From assembly GCA_003290165.1 (NCBI GenBank), contig QNQO01000601.1:124001-188000 (forward strand): a DNA stretch of 64,000 nucleotides. The letters run 5' to 3'. Position 1 is the first letter of the stretch. The number at the start of each line of letters is the position of its first letter. Below the pieces are notes generated by a model. The model was not told where the DNA came from. It saw only the letters and a list, made by a program, of their open reading frames with translations, and did no database searches. A program made the translations under genes and the position numbers. This DNA is from Berberis thunbergii. Lineage: Eukaryota > Streptophyta > Magnoliopsida > Ranunculales > Berberidaceae. Positions 10,904 to 25,942 of the stretch are shown one piece after another.

Positions 10904-11751
10904 CCCTTAGCGTTTTATGTGACTTCTGCCTCAGGGAGAGTATGTAGTGGGGGCCCTTCCTGATCCGCTAGCAGCCGATAAAGCGTGTCAGGAATTATTT
11001 GCCCACTATCTTGAATGAGTCGATTGATTTTGGCGAGAAACTATGAAACCATGTCAGTGCTAACTTCTTCAGGCTGTATGGAACGTTTTACACCAATTCA
11101 GAACCTTCTTTGAGTGCCATCAAATGTTGATAGTGACGTAAGTGATTGAACAGGTCACTGGTCCTGTCATAGAACTCAAGTTTCAGAGGGTTGAACTTCA
11201 TTGGCAGAGCGTCGTTCATGATGTAGCTCACAAATGGGGGAATAGAAAAGCAGTACAACACGTCTTGGTCATGAGCCCCTCGTCGGAAAGGGTTCTGCGT
11301 GGCGGGTCTATCTGCCCTTAAAGTTGGATCTCCGTTGACCGCACCGCCACCTCTAGTCCAGTGAGAATTGGCAGGTGTTTGACTCTCTTATGCTTGCTTT
11401 TTGTTGTTGTCTAGATATTGAGGTCTGTGCTGCGCATGATCTCCATCGGCGGGTGGAGGGTTTTGCTAAGTGAGAATATCTACTACTTTAGCGATCTGTT
11501 GTATCTACAATGACAACAAAACTATCATGGGGTTGGTCGCCACTACTGCTGGTGCAGGGGTGTGAGTCTGTTGCCCGTGTGTTGTCGGCACCGCCAAAAA
11601 TGGTGGTATAATGCCAGTCTGAGCGTTTGTCATGTCCCCTTGGTCTCAATTGTTGGGAGATCTGGTGGTCACCATCTTCTTGAACTCTAAAGAGAGACGA
11701 TGTTAGTATTTTTGCTAGGAACTCTGTCATTTACCATGGACGACGCAAAAC

Positions 11752-12437
11752 TAATGCAGTCGATTTTCGCTCCCTGCCTGACCTTGACATGTTGACCTGC
11801 ACAAGGAATGCACGTGAGCCACGGACCATTGTTGTGGTAGCCAATGGAACTCCAATGCTAACGTCAAACAAGGATCTGAGAAAGGCTTAATGCTATAAAT
11901 AGAGAATTTGTAGTGTTGTAGTGTACATTTGTTCACCAAGCTCATGTCTTATTTATAGTGTTGGAGTCTTGGTTCGACCAGGCCATTGGTGGCGTAGTTT
12001 AGGGAAGAAATGATCTTCTTGGAGATCCTTCTCTAATTAGGAGTCATTTTGAGGAGAGAAGTTTCCTTGTTAGATCTGTGCTCCTAGACACGCGGTCAAT
12101 AGCTCTAAATTGCAGTGTTGTCAATAGATGTAAGTTTTCATGTACGACGTATACTCTGGTATTTGCTTCCTAGTTGGAAACAAAATGTTGTTGGCCCCCG
12201 TCCAAAGTTGATCTCCGAGATATTTGCCTTAATAGGTCTTACGGGCATTGAAAATGGTTGTGAAACGTGTGGGCTTATCAGGCTGTAGTAATTTGGATCC
12301 GTCTAGCGGACTGCACTTCATGGACTTGATGCCACTTGGGCCGGATCAGTGCTAGACTGATGCTTGGGCAAGTTATTCCATGAGATCATCATGACACATA
12401 TACGGTGCAGAAGAGATGACGTTTCGGTATATCATCA
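11752..12437 (-). repeat. LTR of the decayed Tat element
   Basis: The plus strand starts TAATGCAGTCGATTTTCGC (intact relatives start TGATGCAG) and ends ATATCATCA at 12437. It is collinear with 47931-48606. Just left of it, about 11725-11750, is a weakly preserved primer-binding site read on the minus strand. Confidence 0.8.
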
Positions 12438-12914
12438 GCTCTAATCTAATCAGAATCAGTTTTGTATATGCACATTTTCAAAGAGCAACTTCAAAATTGC
12501 CCAGGACCTATTTCAATGGATTGTGGGCTCAACATAACGGGTCAAATGACCTGGCCCAAAAGGTATCCCCCAGTAATAGTTTCTTTGTCCTTATTTTCCT
12601 AAAGGATGTATTAGAATGGAGTAATGCTACGGTGCCTGGTGTTGTGCCTGGTGTTACTAGGCACCGTAGATCTGCATCGAGATAAGAGACAACACCAGGC
12701 ATAGGGCCAGTGCACTTAGAAAAAGCCCATTGGAATGTGTGTAAAAACTATCAATCTTCCAAATTTATCCTAACACTCTTCTGCGTGACACTGAAAACCC
12801 GCCCAATCAAATATTCTTCTCACACTTCAATTCACATAATAGGCAATTCTATTGCATCCCTCACATCCCATTGGTTTCATTTAAGTTTTTCACTTACACC
12901 TCATCATCTTCCAA
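12438..12914. other. Region upstream of the seipin pseudogene
   Basis: No coding homology. It contains the short hairpin at 12628-12669. A second partial copy of that motif (CAACACCAGGCA) follows at about 12689. Confidence 0.45.
12628..12669. repeat. Short inverted repeat (hairpin)
   Basis: CTACGGTGCCT at 12628-12638 pairs with AGGCACCGTAG at 12659-12669 around a loop of about 20 bases that itself repeats GGTGTTG. It may be the end of a small foldback element or a MITE remnant. Confidence 0.6.
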
Positions 12915-12922
12915 CTATAAAT
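12915..12922 (+). promoter_or_regulatory. Putative TATA box of the seipin-like locus
   Basis: CTATAAAT lies about 80 bases before the ATG at 13000, a normal plant spacing that would leave a leader of about 50 bases. It suggests that the promoter may have outlived the reading frame. Confidence 0.4.
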
Positions 12923-12999
12923 TTGCTCACTACTATTCCATTTTCAATTAGTTATATCCCATAGACCTCAAACCCCCATTTCACCCAACAAAATTTTCA

Positions 13000-14436
13000 A
13001 TGGAAGAACCAAACATAGGCAAGAATTCCAACTCCCAATCTATTAACACAATCAACCATGTCTCCAATGAAATCACTCTTCATGACAATAATAATATCAA
13101 GAAGCCTTCCAATGTTTTATATGAGCATGAACTCGATTACCTTGTGTCGAGTATTTTCTTCTTCGTCACTAAAGCAATTGGTTTTCAGATCCATACATTC
13201 ATCAACTTCTTCACGTTTCTTATTTTCATGATGTATTACTCATTCATTTTTCTTGTTGATCCATTCCGAATGCTGAAATGAGCTCAAAATTATACTATTA
13301 GAATGCTTGTATCAGTGTGGGGTTGTATTTTTGGTCATTTTGCTCCAATGTTGAATGGTCATAAAACATTAGCTAAGCTGGAGATGAGGATCTGTTGGGG
13401 ACTCTTTTGGTCAGTATATGTGTGTTTCCTGTTGTTCGGTCTCCTCTTCATGGGGTTTGTAATAGGTGGAGTTACCATGAGATATGTTGTAGAGGAGCCA
13501 ATTCAGAAGACAGAAAGCTTAGACTTTGATTACACAAAGAGCAGCCTTGTAGCTCTGGTTCCTATTATGGCTTGCCCCACTGTGTCATGTGGTGTAAATT
13601 GTAGAGAAAAGATTGAAGTTGAGAGGTATGATGGATTATGCGTAATGCGTCCTAATCACAAGGTACAGCTGGGTATTACATTGAACTTGCCAGAGTCTTG
13701 AGTATAATCGGAAGTGTGGGATCTTCCAGGTATATAAAATCTTCATTTTGGAGTGTTCTGTTTCCTGCATTTTCCCTCATTTCCTATCAAATTATCATGG
13801 ACTAATACGGCATGTCTTCGTTATTTGCCTTTTCAAATCTTTAATTGTTTCTTACAATATTTACATGAAAAGAACAAAATCTTAAAGTACCTATGGGCGA
13901 TTATACAAATCTTAAAACATATTTCTTGATGAAATCAAAATAATTGCAGAATGGGTTGTGACGCAATATATTGATTTTTTTTCCCCTTAATATTTTGGTG
14001 GCTATAAAGGTCAGAGTGGAGTACATATCAGCAAACGGGAAAGTCACTGCCAGTCCAGCATATCCATGCATGCTACAATTCAAAAAGCCATCTTATTCGC
14101 TTGGTGGAGACCTCTGTAAAGAGCATTCCTCTCCTGGCTGGCTACTCATCAGAGTCTCAAACGCTTGATCTCAAAATGGGAGGTTTTACCGAAGGGAATG
14201 ACCCAACCTCTTGCATAAAAGTGACAATTGAACAACGAGCAGAGTACAGCCCTGGAGCTGGCATCCCTGAAATATATGCAGCATCACTTTTACTCAGTTC
14301 CGAGCTTTCTCTGATAAAAAAGGCTGTTTGGTACTGGAGGAGAACCATATTCATCTGGATAAGTATGACATCGTTTGCGATGGAGCAAGGGAAATACATT
14401 TTTCAACTAAAAGAGCAGCATTTGAAAATGATGTAG
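13000..14436 (+). pseudogene. Seipin-like gene, broken
   Basis: Seipins are ER membrane proteins that organise lipid-droplet formation. Recognised segments, in order: a first hydrophobic segment after KAIGFQIHTFINFF; a second hydrophobic stretch ending MRYVVEEPIQ and LDFDYTKSS, characteristic of plant SEIPIN2/3; the lumenal beta-sandwich start HKVQLGITLNLPES; after an intron (13730-14009, GT-AG) VRVEYISANGKVTAS and YPCMLQF; then PLLAGYSSESQTL, EQRAEYSPGAGIPEIY and the C-terminal membrane helix near RRTIFIWISM. Breaks: an in-frame TGA at 13279-13281, a frameshift at about 13698, and another at about 14095. The long N-terminal domain of SEIPIN2/3 is also short here. Either this is a recent pseudogene, or the breaks are assembly errors. 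It sits head to tail with the aquaporin across about 900 bp. Confidence 0.85.
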
Positions 14437-15362
14437 CCAGAATAAAGGAAACTGAAAACCAGAGGTGAAGAAGATTTATAGGGATTAGGCTCAACATTGT
14501 CTAACATTCGAATTATATTTGGTGTGCTACTAATTGTATCACCCCATTATTCATGTTTATTGTGATTTTGGGCTCCATTTTTCCATCCCAAGCTTAGATC
14601 AGTGTAATCTTCCCTCTGAGGTCTCTGTTTCTATTCCTTGTGCATGCCTACATTCTTACTTGCTAGTAACTGTAGTTACTTGCTTAGTGACTAACAGATG
14701 ATACTTTGATGATTGTTTATTTGATCTTTTATAATTTTGCTAGTTATATTTCTACTGCTGCAAAGGTTAGAATTACAATAATTTGAATGTTGTCCTATAA
14801 TTGACTTCTCAAGGCATTCAATACTTTTTCGAGCACACTAAAGAAACCCATAATTCTTTATGGGTTCTACTTCCCAATCATCATTTTAGAATTTACGATA
14901 ACTTGAAATAAAATGCACCTGCATAAGATACTGTTTATGAATATCATACATGCATAATCTTCTTATTACAGAACAGACCTTGCATAAGCAATCGCCATGA
15001 ATAAGTTCATGGCAATTCAGTGGTTGGTTTCACTTGCAATAAGATAGGTTGAAACAATTCAATATTATTTACATGTCAACACAGATTATGAAGAATCAAA
15101 CATTTTAGGGCTTATATAAAATTAGAGTATAATCCTACACATAAATTCACTACCAACAATTGAAAATATCAATTACTCCTTTTTATCTCCCATCATATAG
15201 ATTTGATAGGATGAAATAGTACATCGTCATATCCTATCTTAGGTGTTGGTTGGCTTCCCCCAATTAAACTGCTGGCACTGAATCAAAACAATCCATCGAT
15301 ACCCTGAAAATTTTGAAAATATTTACCTAAATGACTGAATGAGAGTAGATTTGGCTTTAAAT
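14437..15362. other. Intergenic between seipin pseudogene and aquaporin 3' end
   Basis: AT-rich, with no coding homology. A frame after 14400 still looks like the seipin tail read out of frame (AAFENDVARIKE). The right part would contain the 3' UTR of the aquaporin. Confidence 0.45.
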
Positions 15363-17143
15363 TTAGGTCTCAAAGAGGGGGTTGTTCTTCTTTATGTCTT
15401 TCCTTGCAGTTGTTGTGGTAGTCTCGTAAGATGGCTTCCTAGGAGAACGAATGCTTGTATAGGCACAAGCACCTGCTATGGCTCCAGATATAGGTCCTGC
15501 TATGTAGATCCATATTTCCTTATATTGATGCACTGCAATAGCTGGCCCTAAACTTCTTACTGGGTTCATCGATGCCCCTGAAATTGGCCTGTCAAATAAT
15601 ATACACCAACTAGTTATCAATAACTTGAATGCTTTCTTGTGCAAGAAAACAAGATATGATTGTTATTCATCTTTTCATATACCAATGGCCTCCATTATAG
15701 TTTTTTCAAAAAATCATACGAAAAGAAACAGAGTAAAGGTCTATACCCAGCCAACATCACATTTATAAGAATGGTACCACCAATTGCAAGTCCAGCAAGT
15801 TGTCCAACCTACAAAATTATTATTACCCAATTAACCAAAACTTACTTTCCACAATTAAGTGTGCCACTGATAATGAACACATTTAGTGCTATGTATTTCA
15901 GAAAATAAAACTTACGGCTCTATCATCAGTGGCAACAGCAGAGATGACAAACATGAGGTAGAATGTTATGATGAACTCTAGAACTAGAGACTGAACTTCT
16001 GAACCTGATGGTGATGTCCCTACAAACAATGGTTCTTCCCATCCAAACAATGCACGCAGGGTTCCACTTGCTAGCGTAGCTCCCACCAGCTGAGACATCG
16101 CATAGGCTGGAACCTTTTTTTATTATGAAAAAAATAGTTGAGGTTAATTAAGGTCCAAGCTAAGATCAACTGATAAACCCTACCGAAGAATATATATTCT
16201 TCAAAAACATATACATATTTCATTTTGTTTGTAGACCAAACAGTGTGTGATTAACTTTGATTTTTATTGAATATGAGATGAAAGCAATTTCCCCAAGCTT
16301 GATTAAGTTATTCCAAATCAAGATGACATATGGCACGTTTTCTGCAGTGCAACGGAAAAGGTTGGATAAAAAATGTGCAAAACAAAACACACAACAAAAC
16401 AAAGCTCATTAAGCTAATGATTCACCCAACGGTTGTCGGTTTCGATAAAATTTTCGAACTTGTAGAGATGTGGAATTTTTTTTTTTTTTTATTTATTTTT
16501 TTTTTGTATATCAAACAAAAGCAGAAGCATGAAATTTGAAGTTACACGTCTAAACTGTGGGGGGATTTGAATGAAGACCATGTTCTGCAATTTTAGACAT
16601 CTAAATAAACTATAAAGTAACAGATTATCATAATTTACCTCTTTCCATGGGAATTTCTTGCAAGTAGCCAAGCCAACTGTAACAGCAGGATTCAGATGTG
16701 CTCCGGAGATATGACCAACTGCGTACACCATTGACATGACTGCGAACCCCCAAACAATTGCCATTCCAGGTAATGTCACCATATTGTCTTTCGTCGCATT
16801 AACAATAGCCGATGCACAGCCCGCAAATATCAGAAAAAAGGTTCCCAGGGCCTCAGCAATCAACTATATACCATAAAACAATTTAAGTTATTGAGTCAAA
16901 TAAAATGTCATTAATCTGGATGCATTGTTTGTTAGAAGAAATGGTCACCTTTTGCAAGAAAGGAATAGAACCACAACAGGCATTATGATCATTCTTTAAT
17001 GAAGGTTGATTGGATTTACGAGCGATCTCATCTTTATAAGTTGGTTCACTAACTCTTGAATTCACATGAACTCCCTCCTCCATGGATCTTTCTAACTCAA
17101 TGGATCTTTCATATTTGCCATTGAATGGAGAGTTTTGAGCCAT
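15363..17143 (-). CDS. NIP-family aquaporin (nodulin-26-like), five exons
   Basis: Membrane channel for water, glycerol and small uncharged solutes such as metalloids. The minus-strand exons are 16949-17143, 16639-16863, 15916-16113, 15747-15808 and 15363-15588. All borders are GT-AG, and they total 906 bases, giving 301 residues, a normal NIP length and exon number. Motifs seen: SGAHLNPAVT (first NPA box, exon 2) and SGASMNPVRS (second box, here NPV instead of NPA, exon 5). Six membrane helices are evident. Placing residues on AQP1, the aromatic/arginine filter is Trp (helix 2, 20 before the first Asn), Val (helix 5, 12 before the second Asn), Ala and Arg. This is the W-V-A-R filter of NIP subgroup I. 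A Ser/Arg-rich stretch (RSPRKPS) near the C terminus may be phosphorylated. The ATG at 17143 is the first in frame and has AATGGC context. No break is seen. Confidence 0.93.
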
Positions 17144-17200
17144 TACTAGCTACTCAACGTAGAAGAAATGGTGCAAGGAGGAGAGAGCACACTCAACTGC

Positions 17201-17209
17201 TACTTATAA
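17201..17209 (-). promoter_or_regulatory. Putative TATA box of the NIP aquaporin
   Basis: On the minus strand TTATAAGTA lies about 60 bases before the ATG at 17143, which would give a leader of about 30 bases. Confidence 0.45.
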
Positions 17210-18093
17210 TGGTAGAAATGTGTTTAAAGGGACCAAAGAAACCAAACACAATGAGGCCGGTTAGAAAATGAGAGATTTTATAATTTTATGCTATATAGAA
17301 AATGATGTTTATTCGGATCTGCCGTCTCTAGTCATTTTCTATGGAATTTCTACATTCGACCCAACGTTGAGATAAAAGAGGCAAAACCAAACGAAAATGA
17401 GAATTAACTAATGTGTTTGCATGAGTCAACTGAATGCCAAAGGGGTATTCTAGAGTAGAAGCAAGAAAATATTTTGTTCTTTATAGCTGGATCAAAATTG
17501 GTTTAGCTTACAATTGAGTTTGAATTAGTCAGTAAACATACGTAGACATTATACGGGTCCATTTATGACATAAACTTAATTTGTAAATGTTAAAAACCTT
17601 ACATCCAGGAGTAGATGATCTCAATTCTTAGAAAAATGAAATAATAATAATAATGGTATATTGGAATTTTACGAAACTAGTACCCACTAAGAACAACTCC
17701 CGACAAGTGATTTCACAATTAATTAAGCCTGCTTTGATACTGTCATAATCTCAAAAAATTACAAAATTTCTCTCTCGCCATGCACTCATCTCACCCAATT
17801 ACCTCTGAGTTCTTATCTTCTTCTCAGTCTGCTATGCACTTGCCTTACATTATAGTCCTTCCATAAACCAAATTAACATTTGATAATTTGACAAAGCCAA
17901 AATTTTACTTTAATTCCTAATTATCGCTGTGCACTTGCTTGACCTAGTCTCATGTAATAATTATGAACTTGTTGGCTTTGAAAATTCACGATACCTCCAC
18001 AGATTAAAATACATTTTAACCTTTGCAATTAGTTAATTCGACATATATAATACACAATTATGGGACATCATTTTCTTGAATACAATGCTAATA
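17210..18093. other. Upstream region of the aquaporin, no gene
   Basis: AT-rich upstream sequence with no recognised coding part. At 18094 it abuts the partial Athila-like leader, so the gene keeps about 0.9 kb of its own upstream DNA. Confidence 0.5.
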
Positions 18094-19314
18094 CTAAATA
18101 TACACAGACTTACACGCAATCAGCAACCAATAAATGCACAAGAAACATGCCTCCCTAAGCAATCAACGTTTTTGAGATCAATTATCTTTTTATTTTTGGG
18201 GGACAATTATTTCTTATGTAATCTTTATGACAAGGCAATGGGTGCTACAAGTTGATCCTAAGAGTGTACACTTTACCCCACAAAGTTCAAAATCAGTAGG
18301 CTAGAGTTTTGTTTCAAAGAAACCGGATTATCGCACAAGAGAAGGAGGTCACAATGGTCCAATTAAGTACTTCCTTGTGCTACCGCTCTGTAAGCCAGTA
18401 GATGTGAGAACGATGTGACGTTGGATATACATTCGAGGCTTGTGTTCTTAACCCAAAACTGTTGGTTACACCAATTCTTCTTGTGGATCGTAGCTTACTT
18501 ATGACTCGGCGTACCGGGTAAATTACCGTTGTGGCAGTGGCCTCTCGGAGTTCATTGAATGATTAAACCCATCGTCACTTTCAGTTTGGTCAACACAAAA
18601 ATTATTGGATTCACCTTGGTCTTGGTTGTCCTATGAACATCGTACCTAAAAGATGGCTCTATCTAACTTGCTAATTGATTTTAATTATGTTAGGTTATTG
18701 GTTGCACACAGCTGGAGTGATGAGGTGGGGATATCAAGTCCCACCAGTTTCTATTTATAAGCTGGGTCTGCTTATTATGAATTACTAAAGTTTAGCATCC
18801 ACAATTACAGAAATTTAACATCCAATCACACAATTTTAAACAATTACACCAAGCACCCTGGTCGCTAATACGTTGCGTGTGAGAGAAATACTTACAGTGT
18901 GCGTATTCCAATCTGCACAAAAAAGTTAGCACAATTCAAAAAAATGTCCGAGTTCTTTTTATCCGTTTCACTCATCACACAAGCACATGCAAATAAATTT
19001 ACTGGTCTTGGTCTTAGAAGTCGGATTTCTAAATCACAAGAAATTATTGGGTAACAATTAAAATTGTTTCCCTATATTTTCTTTTAACTTAGAGAATTTA
19101 GGTTTTTTTTTTTTTTTTTTGTGATTTAACAAAATGAAAAATAGTAGAGTTTAAAAATTATTACACCACACGCTCGTCAAACGAGGTGAAAATAAAATTA
19201 AAACTCTCCTCACAAAATAAAAATAATAAAAACTTTGCTTGACGTTGGCAGGATCGTTCAATTTTCTCGAGAAGCGTGTAATTTGTAATATATGATTCCT
19301 TCCTATTAATACCA
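18094..19314 (-). repeat. Second copy of the Athila-like leader, distal part
   Basis: Nearly identical to 43736-44950, the leader between primer-binding site and gag of the Athila-like element. Homology begins at TATACACAGACTTACACGC and stops abruptly on the left at about 18094, some 70 bases short of where gag would start. On the right it is interrupted at 19314 by CACTA copy B and resumes at 34243. Confidence 0.85.
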
Positions 19315-19334
19315 CACTACACCAAAAACCCCCA

Positions 19335-19960
19335 TTAGCAACAGTTCTAGACCGTGGGTGTAAGCCATTGCCACGGCTAAGAGCCGTGGACTACAGGGGC
19401 GTCGTAAAATCATTTGTAACGGCTATAAACCGTTGCTAAACATTGTAGCAACGGGTTTATGTTTGGGTGGGGGGCGTTATTTTCATAAATTAGCAACGGT
19501 TATAAACCGTTGCAATAAACATAGCAACGGTTCTAAGCCGTGGCAAAGTAGCAACGGTTGCAGGCCGTTACAAAGTGTAGATATTAGCAACGGTTATAAA
19601 CCGTGTCTAACAAGATAGCAACGGTTTATAGCCGTTGCAATATTAGCTACGGTTTTAAGCCGTGACAAAGTTCATATATTAGCAACGGTTTTAAACCGTG
19701 GCTAAGATTAGCAACGGTTTTTAGCCGTGGCTAACCATGGCAACGGTTAAAAACCGTGGCTAAATAGTGTGAATTAAACAGTGGCAAATGTATTAGCAAC
19801 GGTTTTAGGCCGTGGCTATCCATGGCCACGGTTTTTAGCCGTAGCAAATGAGAAAAAAAAATTCAAAAAAAAAAAGAAATCTGTTTTGTTGCAACGGTTT
19901 AAAACCGTTGCAAGTTAATATAATCGAAAAAAAAATTATATTTTATTTTTTGCTGCTGCA
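19335..19960 (+). repeat. Left subterminal palindromic array of CACTA copy B
   Basis: Roughly two dozen degenerate units around AACGGTTTTAAACCGTT with 3-8 bp between them, beginning 20 bp inside the terminus. Each unit is nearly self-complementary and could form a small hairpin. Confidence 0.9.
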
Positions 19961-20297
19961 GCAAAATCACAGCCGTGGCACCTGCAAAATCAGTCCTTAC
20001 ACATAGTCCACACAAATGAGACAAAAGAATCATAAATTTGATGAACTAATTCAGCCTGAATTAAACAAATTAATTATCAATAATAATTCAACATATTACA
20101 AGCAATTGGTCATCGTGATTGCTCCAAACCTCTCCAACATGATCACTTAATCAAATACATAATTATTCCTAATACAACTAGGTGATGTCCCTTTCAAAAC
20201 ACCTTCATGTTAGGCCAATAAATGGATAAGAACTAAAACACAATGCAGATCTGCAGAAGCTGAAGGAGTGATATACACAACAAAAGTATGTAGAAAC

Positions 20298-20983
20298 CTT
20301 TGCCAATTGCTGAGTCTGGATGATATTTATGCACATCTGAAACACAGGTTCTCCAAACTGAGCAAACCCAGAACCTAATGCCTGAAACAGATAGAACAAG
20401 AGTATAAAAACTCTATTGTTTCATTCGGTCTAGAAGAGACTTCCAAAAGTTTAAAAAAAAAAAGTCGTGTAGAACTATAAGTTAAAAGTATTAGTTTTTC
20501 GACATGAGCCTGACAGCTGTTTAATCAAATAGAAATTTTTTAAATGACTCAGGCAAGGGAAAAGATACCTTTGCTATAGATGTAAAACACTCGAGCAAGG
20601 GAAAAAGATCTCTATTGGCATTCGAAAGCTGCTGCCACTTTGCAATCACTGGAGGCATTAAAATCTCAAGATATCTTGGCTGTAATTCATCATCATAGAG
20701 AACAAGTTAACTTACTATTTTTTTTCAATATTGGCAGCCAACAAGATGAAACACATTACATGATACCTGAAGGTTTCGTTAGCATCATTTATATACAATC
20801 CGAAGGTTTCGTTTCTAAAAGAATTTAGCCAAAAAGGGATTAGCAAGTGTCAGATATTTGACATAATAGCCAAAATGTAAAGTGAAAGAGCACTTATATA
20901 AAACAAACCTGATATTGCCCAAAAGCACACAAGAGATGCTGCAAAATGACTTCCAACCGTGGAGCCAACTCCTCAGCAGCTTC
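20298..20983 (-). pseudogene. Transportin-1 gene fragment captured by the CACTA element
   Basis: Transportin-1 is an importin-beta-type nuclear import receptor built of HEAT repeats. The minus-strand exons are 20909-20983 ([20 protein letters not shown]), a damaged exon around 20780-20815 (NLRIVY preserved in one frame), 20569-20679 ([20 protein letters not shown] and [10 protein letters not shown]) and 20298-20381 ([20 protein letters not shown] and IQTQQLAK). Introns have GT-AG borders and exon order is as in the host gene. Only a few HEAT repeats of a protein of about 890 residues are present. The intact exons have no stop, but the damaged exon breaks the frame. Lying inside the transposon with other gene pieces, it is a captured genomic (intron-containing) fragment. 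Confidence 0.85.
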
Positions 20984-23414
<2,431 letters not shown>

Positions 23415-23751
23415 TCATTTATCCTGCAACATTCTTTATCAGACCAACAAGATTCATCCATGACTTCATCTTTTGGCCAGTTTGGGTTCTGCAGAACAGC
23501 AGTATTTGTTGCCTCCTTTTCACTAGAAATTCTTTCCTTGAGTACAGGAGAAGGAATATCCATCACTTTAGTAACGGAAAATCTTTCACGGTAGTCATGT
23601 TCATACTCATGTTGTTTCTCCTTGACAGACTCAGAAGTTGTAGCTCCCATACTATTTTCCATAGCATTGACACCTTTAACTAGTGCATCTTCTTGTTCTG
23701 TCTTTTCTGAAGTATTTTCACTTTTCTCTTCCAAGAGTAACTTCAAAAACT
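23415..23751 (-). pseudogene. Unrecognised exon-like piece in the CACTA element
   Basis: A minus-strand open stretch bounded by a good acceptor (TTTACGCAG before 23751) and a good donor (GAG/GTAAGTAG after 23415). It encodes about 112 acidic, Glu/Lys/Ser-rich residues including LLLEEKSENTSEKTEQE and VMDIPSPVLKER. I do not recognise the family. Same strand as the neighbouring captured exons, so probably a fourth host gene. It could also be a piece of the transposon's own transcript. Confidence 0.5.
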
Positions 23752-24897
23752 GCGTAAAGTAGCAAAAATGAGAATATCTCTAGAGGAGTAGAACTATGAA
23801 CAATGCATGAAAAAAGTAGTAAATAATCTTTCCATCTCCAACCCCACAATGATCTAGTCTTTCCATCTCAAAACCCACAATGATCGCTTTTTTGTTGATT
23901 ATTTATATTGAATCTCATTTAGCTAAAAGAAACTCATTTGATGGCAATGTACAGAAGCCTAACTCATATATATCCCAGGTGTGGTCCTAGATGCTAAGAT
24001 GCAACATTATATGTGGTGCTTGTAAAAGTTGAGTTGATATCAGATGTTGTGTTTTAACCTTTCAGATCAATAAACGATTTGCCACAAGTAATGGCAGATG
24101 AGGCTTGGTCTCAGATCACATTGATCCTATTGTTCTTTTGTACTACTAAACAAATTAATCAACAAGACATGCGGTAGTATTCTAATACCCATCTACTCAA
24201 CACCTTAGCTTCACCCAACCACCAAAACCACCACCAAATTCAAGCAATAAACAGTGGCTGCAAAGTATAAAGTTCACACACTTCAATTCTTAGTAACTAG
24301 AAAGAACCTCCCAAACACCAAAACTCCTATAAGGATGCGATTCTTCTATTGCTTTATTTCAACATTTAGTAAATGTTAATCCAGTACTTATCATCCAACA
24401 CCTGACACAATCTAATTTCTTCGAAATTGTAACCTTTATTCTATAAGCTTCAAAAAATGAACAAAGTTCGAGACATTATCCAATAAAGAACAACAATATC
24501 AAGCAAAACAATAACACATACAGATTTAATATGTTTCTTAGCTTGAGCCAAACCGCCGGTTTCCAAAACAAATGCTCCAACCGCCGGTTTCAATAAAACT
24601 GTCATTTTAAAAGAGAAACTAGATATAGGCTGAAAAAATCAATCCATACAGGAGATCATTCACAAGAACTTGCAACTTTTCATGAGGAATTTTTGGTTAA
24701 AATTTATCAGAAATTGAAACAAATTTCAGTTGTATAAACAGATTTTCTAATGAGAATTGAGAAGCACTCTTCAAAAAATTTTAAGACCATTTTATTTAGA
24801 GAAAAGAAGAAAAAATCAGATCTGTGGTACCATTTTATTTTAGGAGCAGCAGCAACTCGCAACAGCATCAGCAACGCAGCAGCAACATCAGTATTCA
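23752..24897. other. Spacer downstream of the truncated peroxidase
   Basis: AT-rich, no coding homology recognised. A small CAG/AGC-rich patch at 24843-24895 lies where the missing end of the peroxidase would be expected. Confidence 0.4.

Positions 24898-25942
<1,045 letters not shown>

Larger units (their letters stand above)
9100..12437 (-). mobile_element. Decayed Tat-type Ty3/gypsy remnant (gag region and 5' LTR)
   Basis: The interval 9100-11750 follows, in the same order and orientation, the gag region of the element at 47931-56424: compare 9130-9370 with 54540-54770, and 10912-11680 with 55150-55900. The gag start is recognisable on the minus strand near 11675 as MVTTRS and is followed almost at once by a stop. 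The LTR is at 11752-12437. The remnant is truncated at its gag-protease side, has no second LTR, and is split by a hAT-type insertion at 9681-10903. No part keeps a long open frame. Confidence 0.75.

Noticed and set aside
19335..19960. Regular short palindromic repeats that look like a CRISPR array
   Set aside because: Units are degenerate, spacers are only a few bases and not unique, the same array recurs at CACTA ends, and the genome is a plant.
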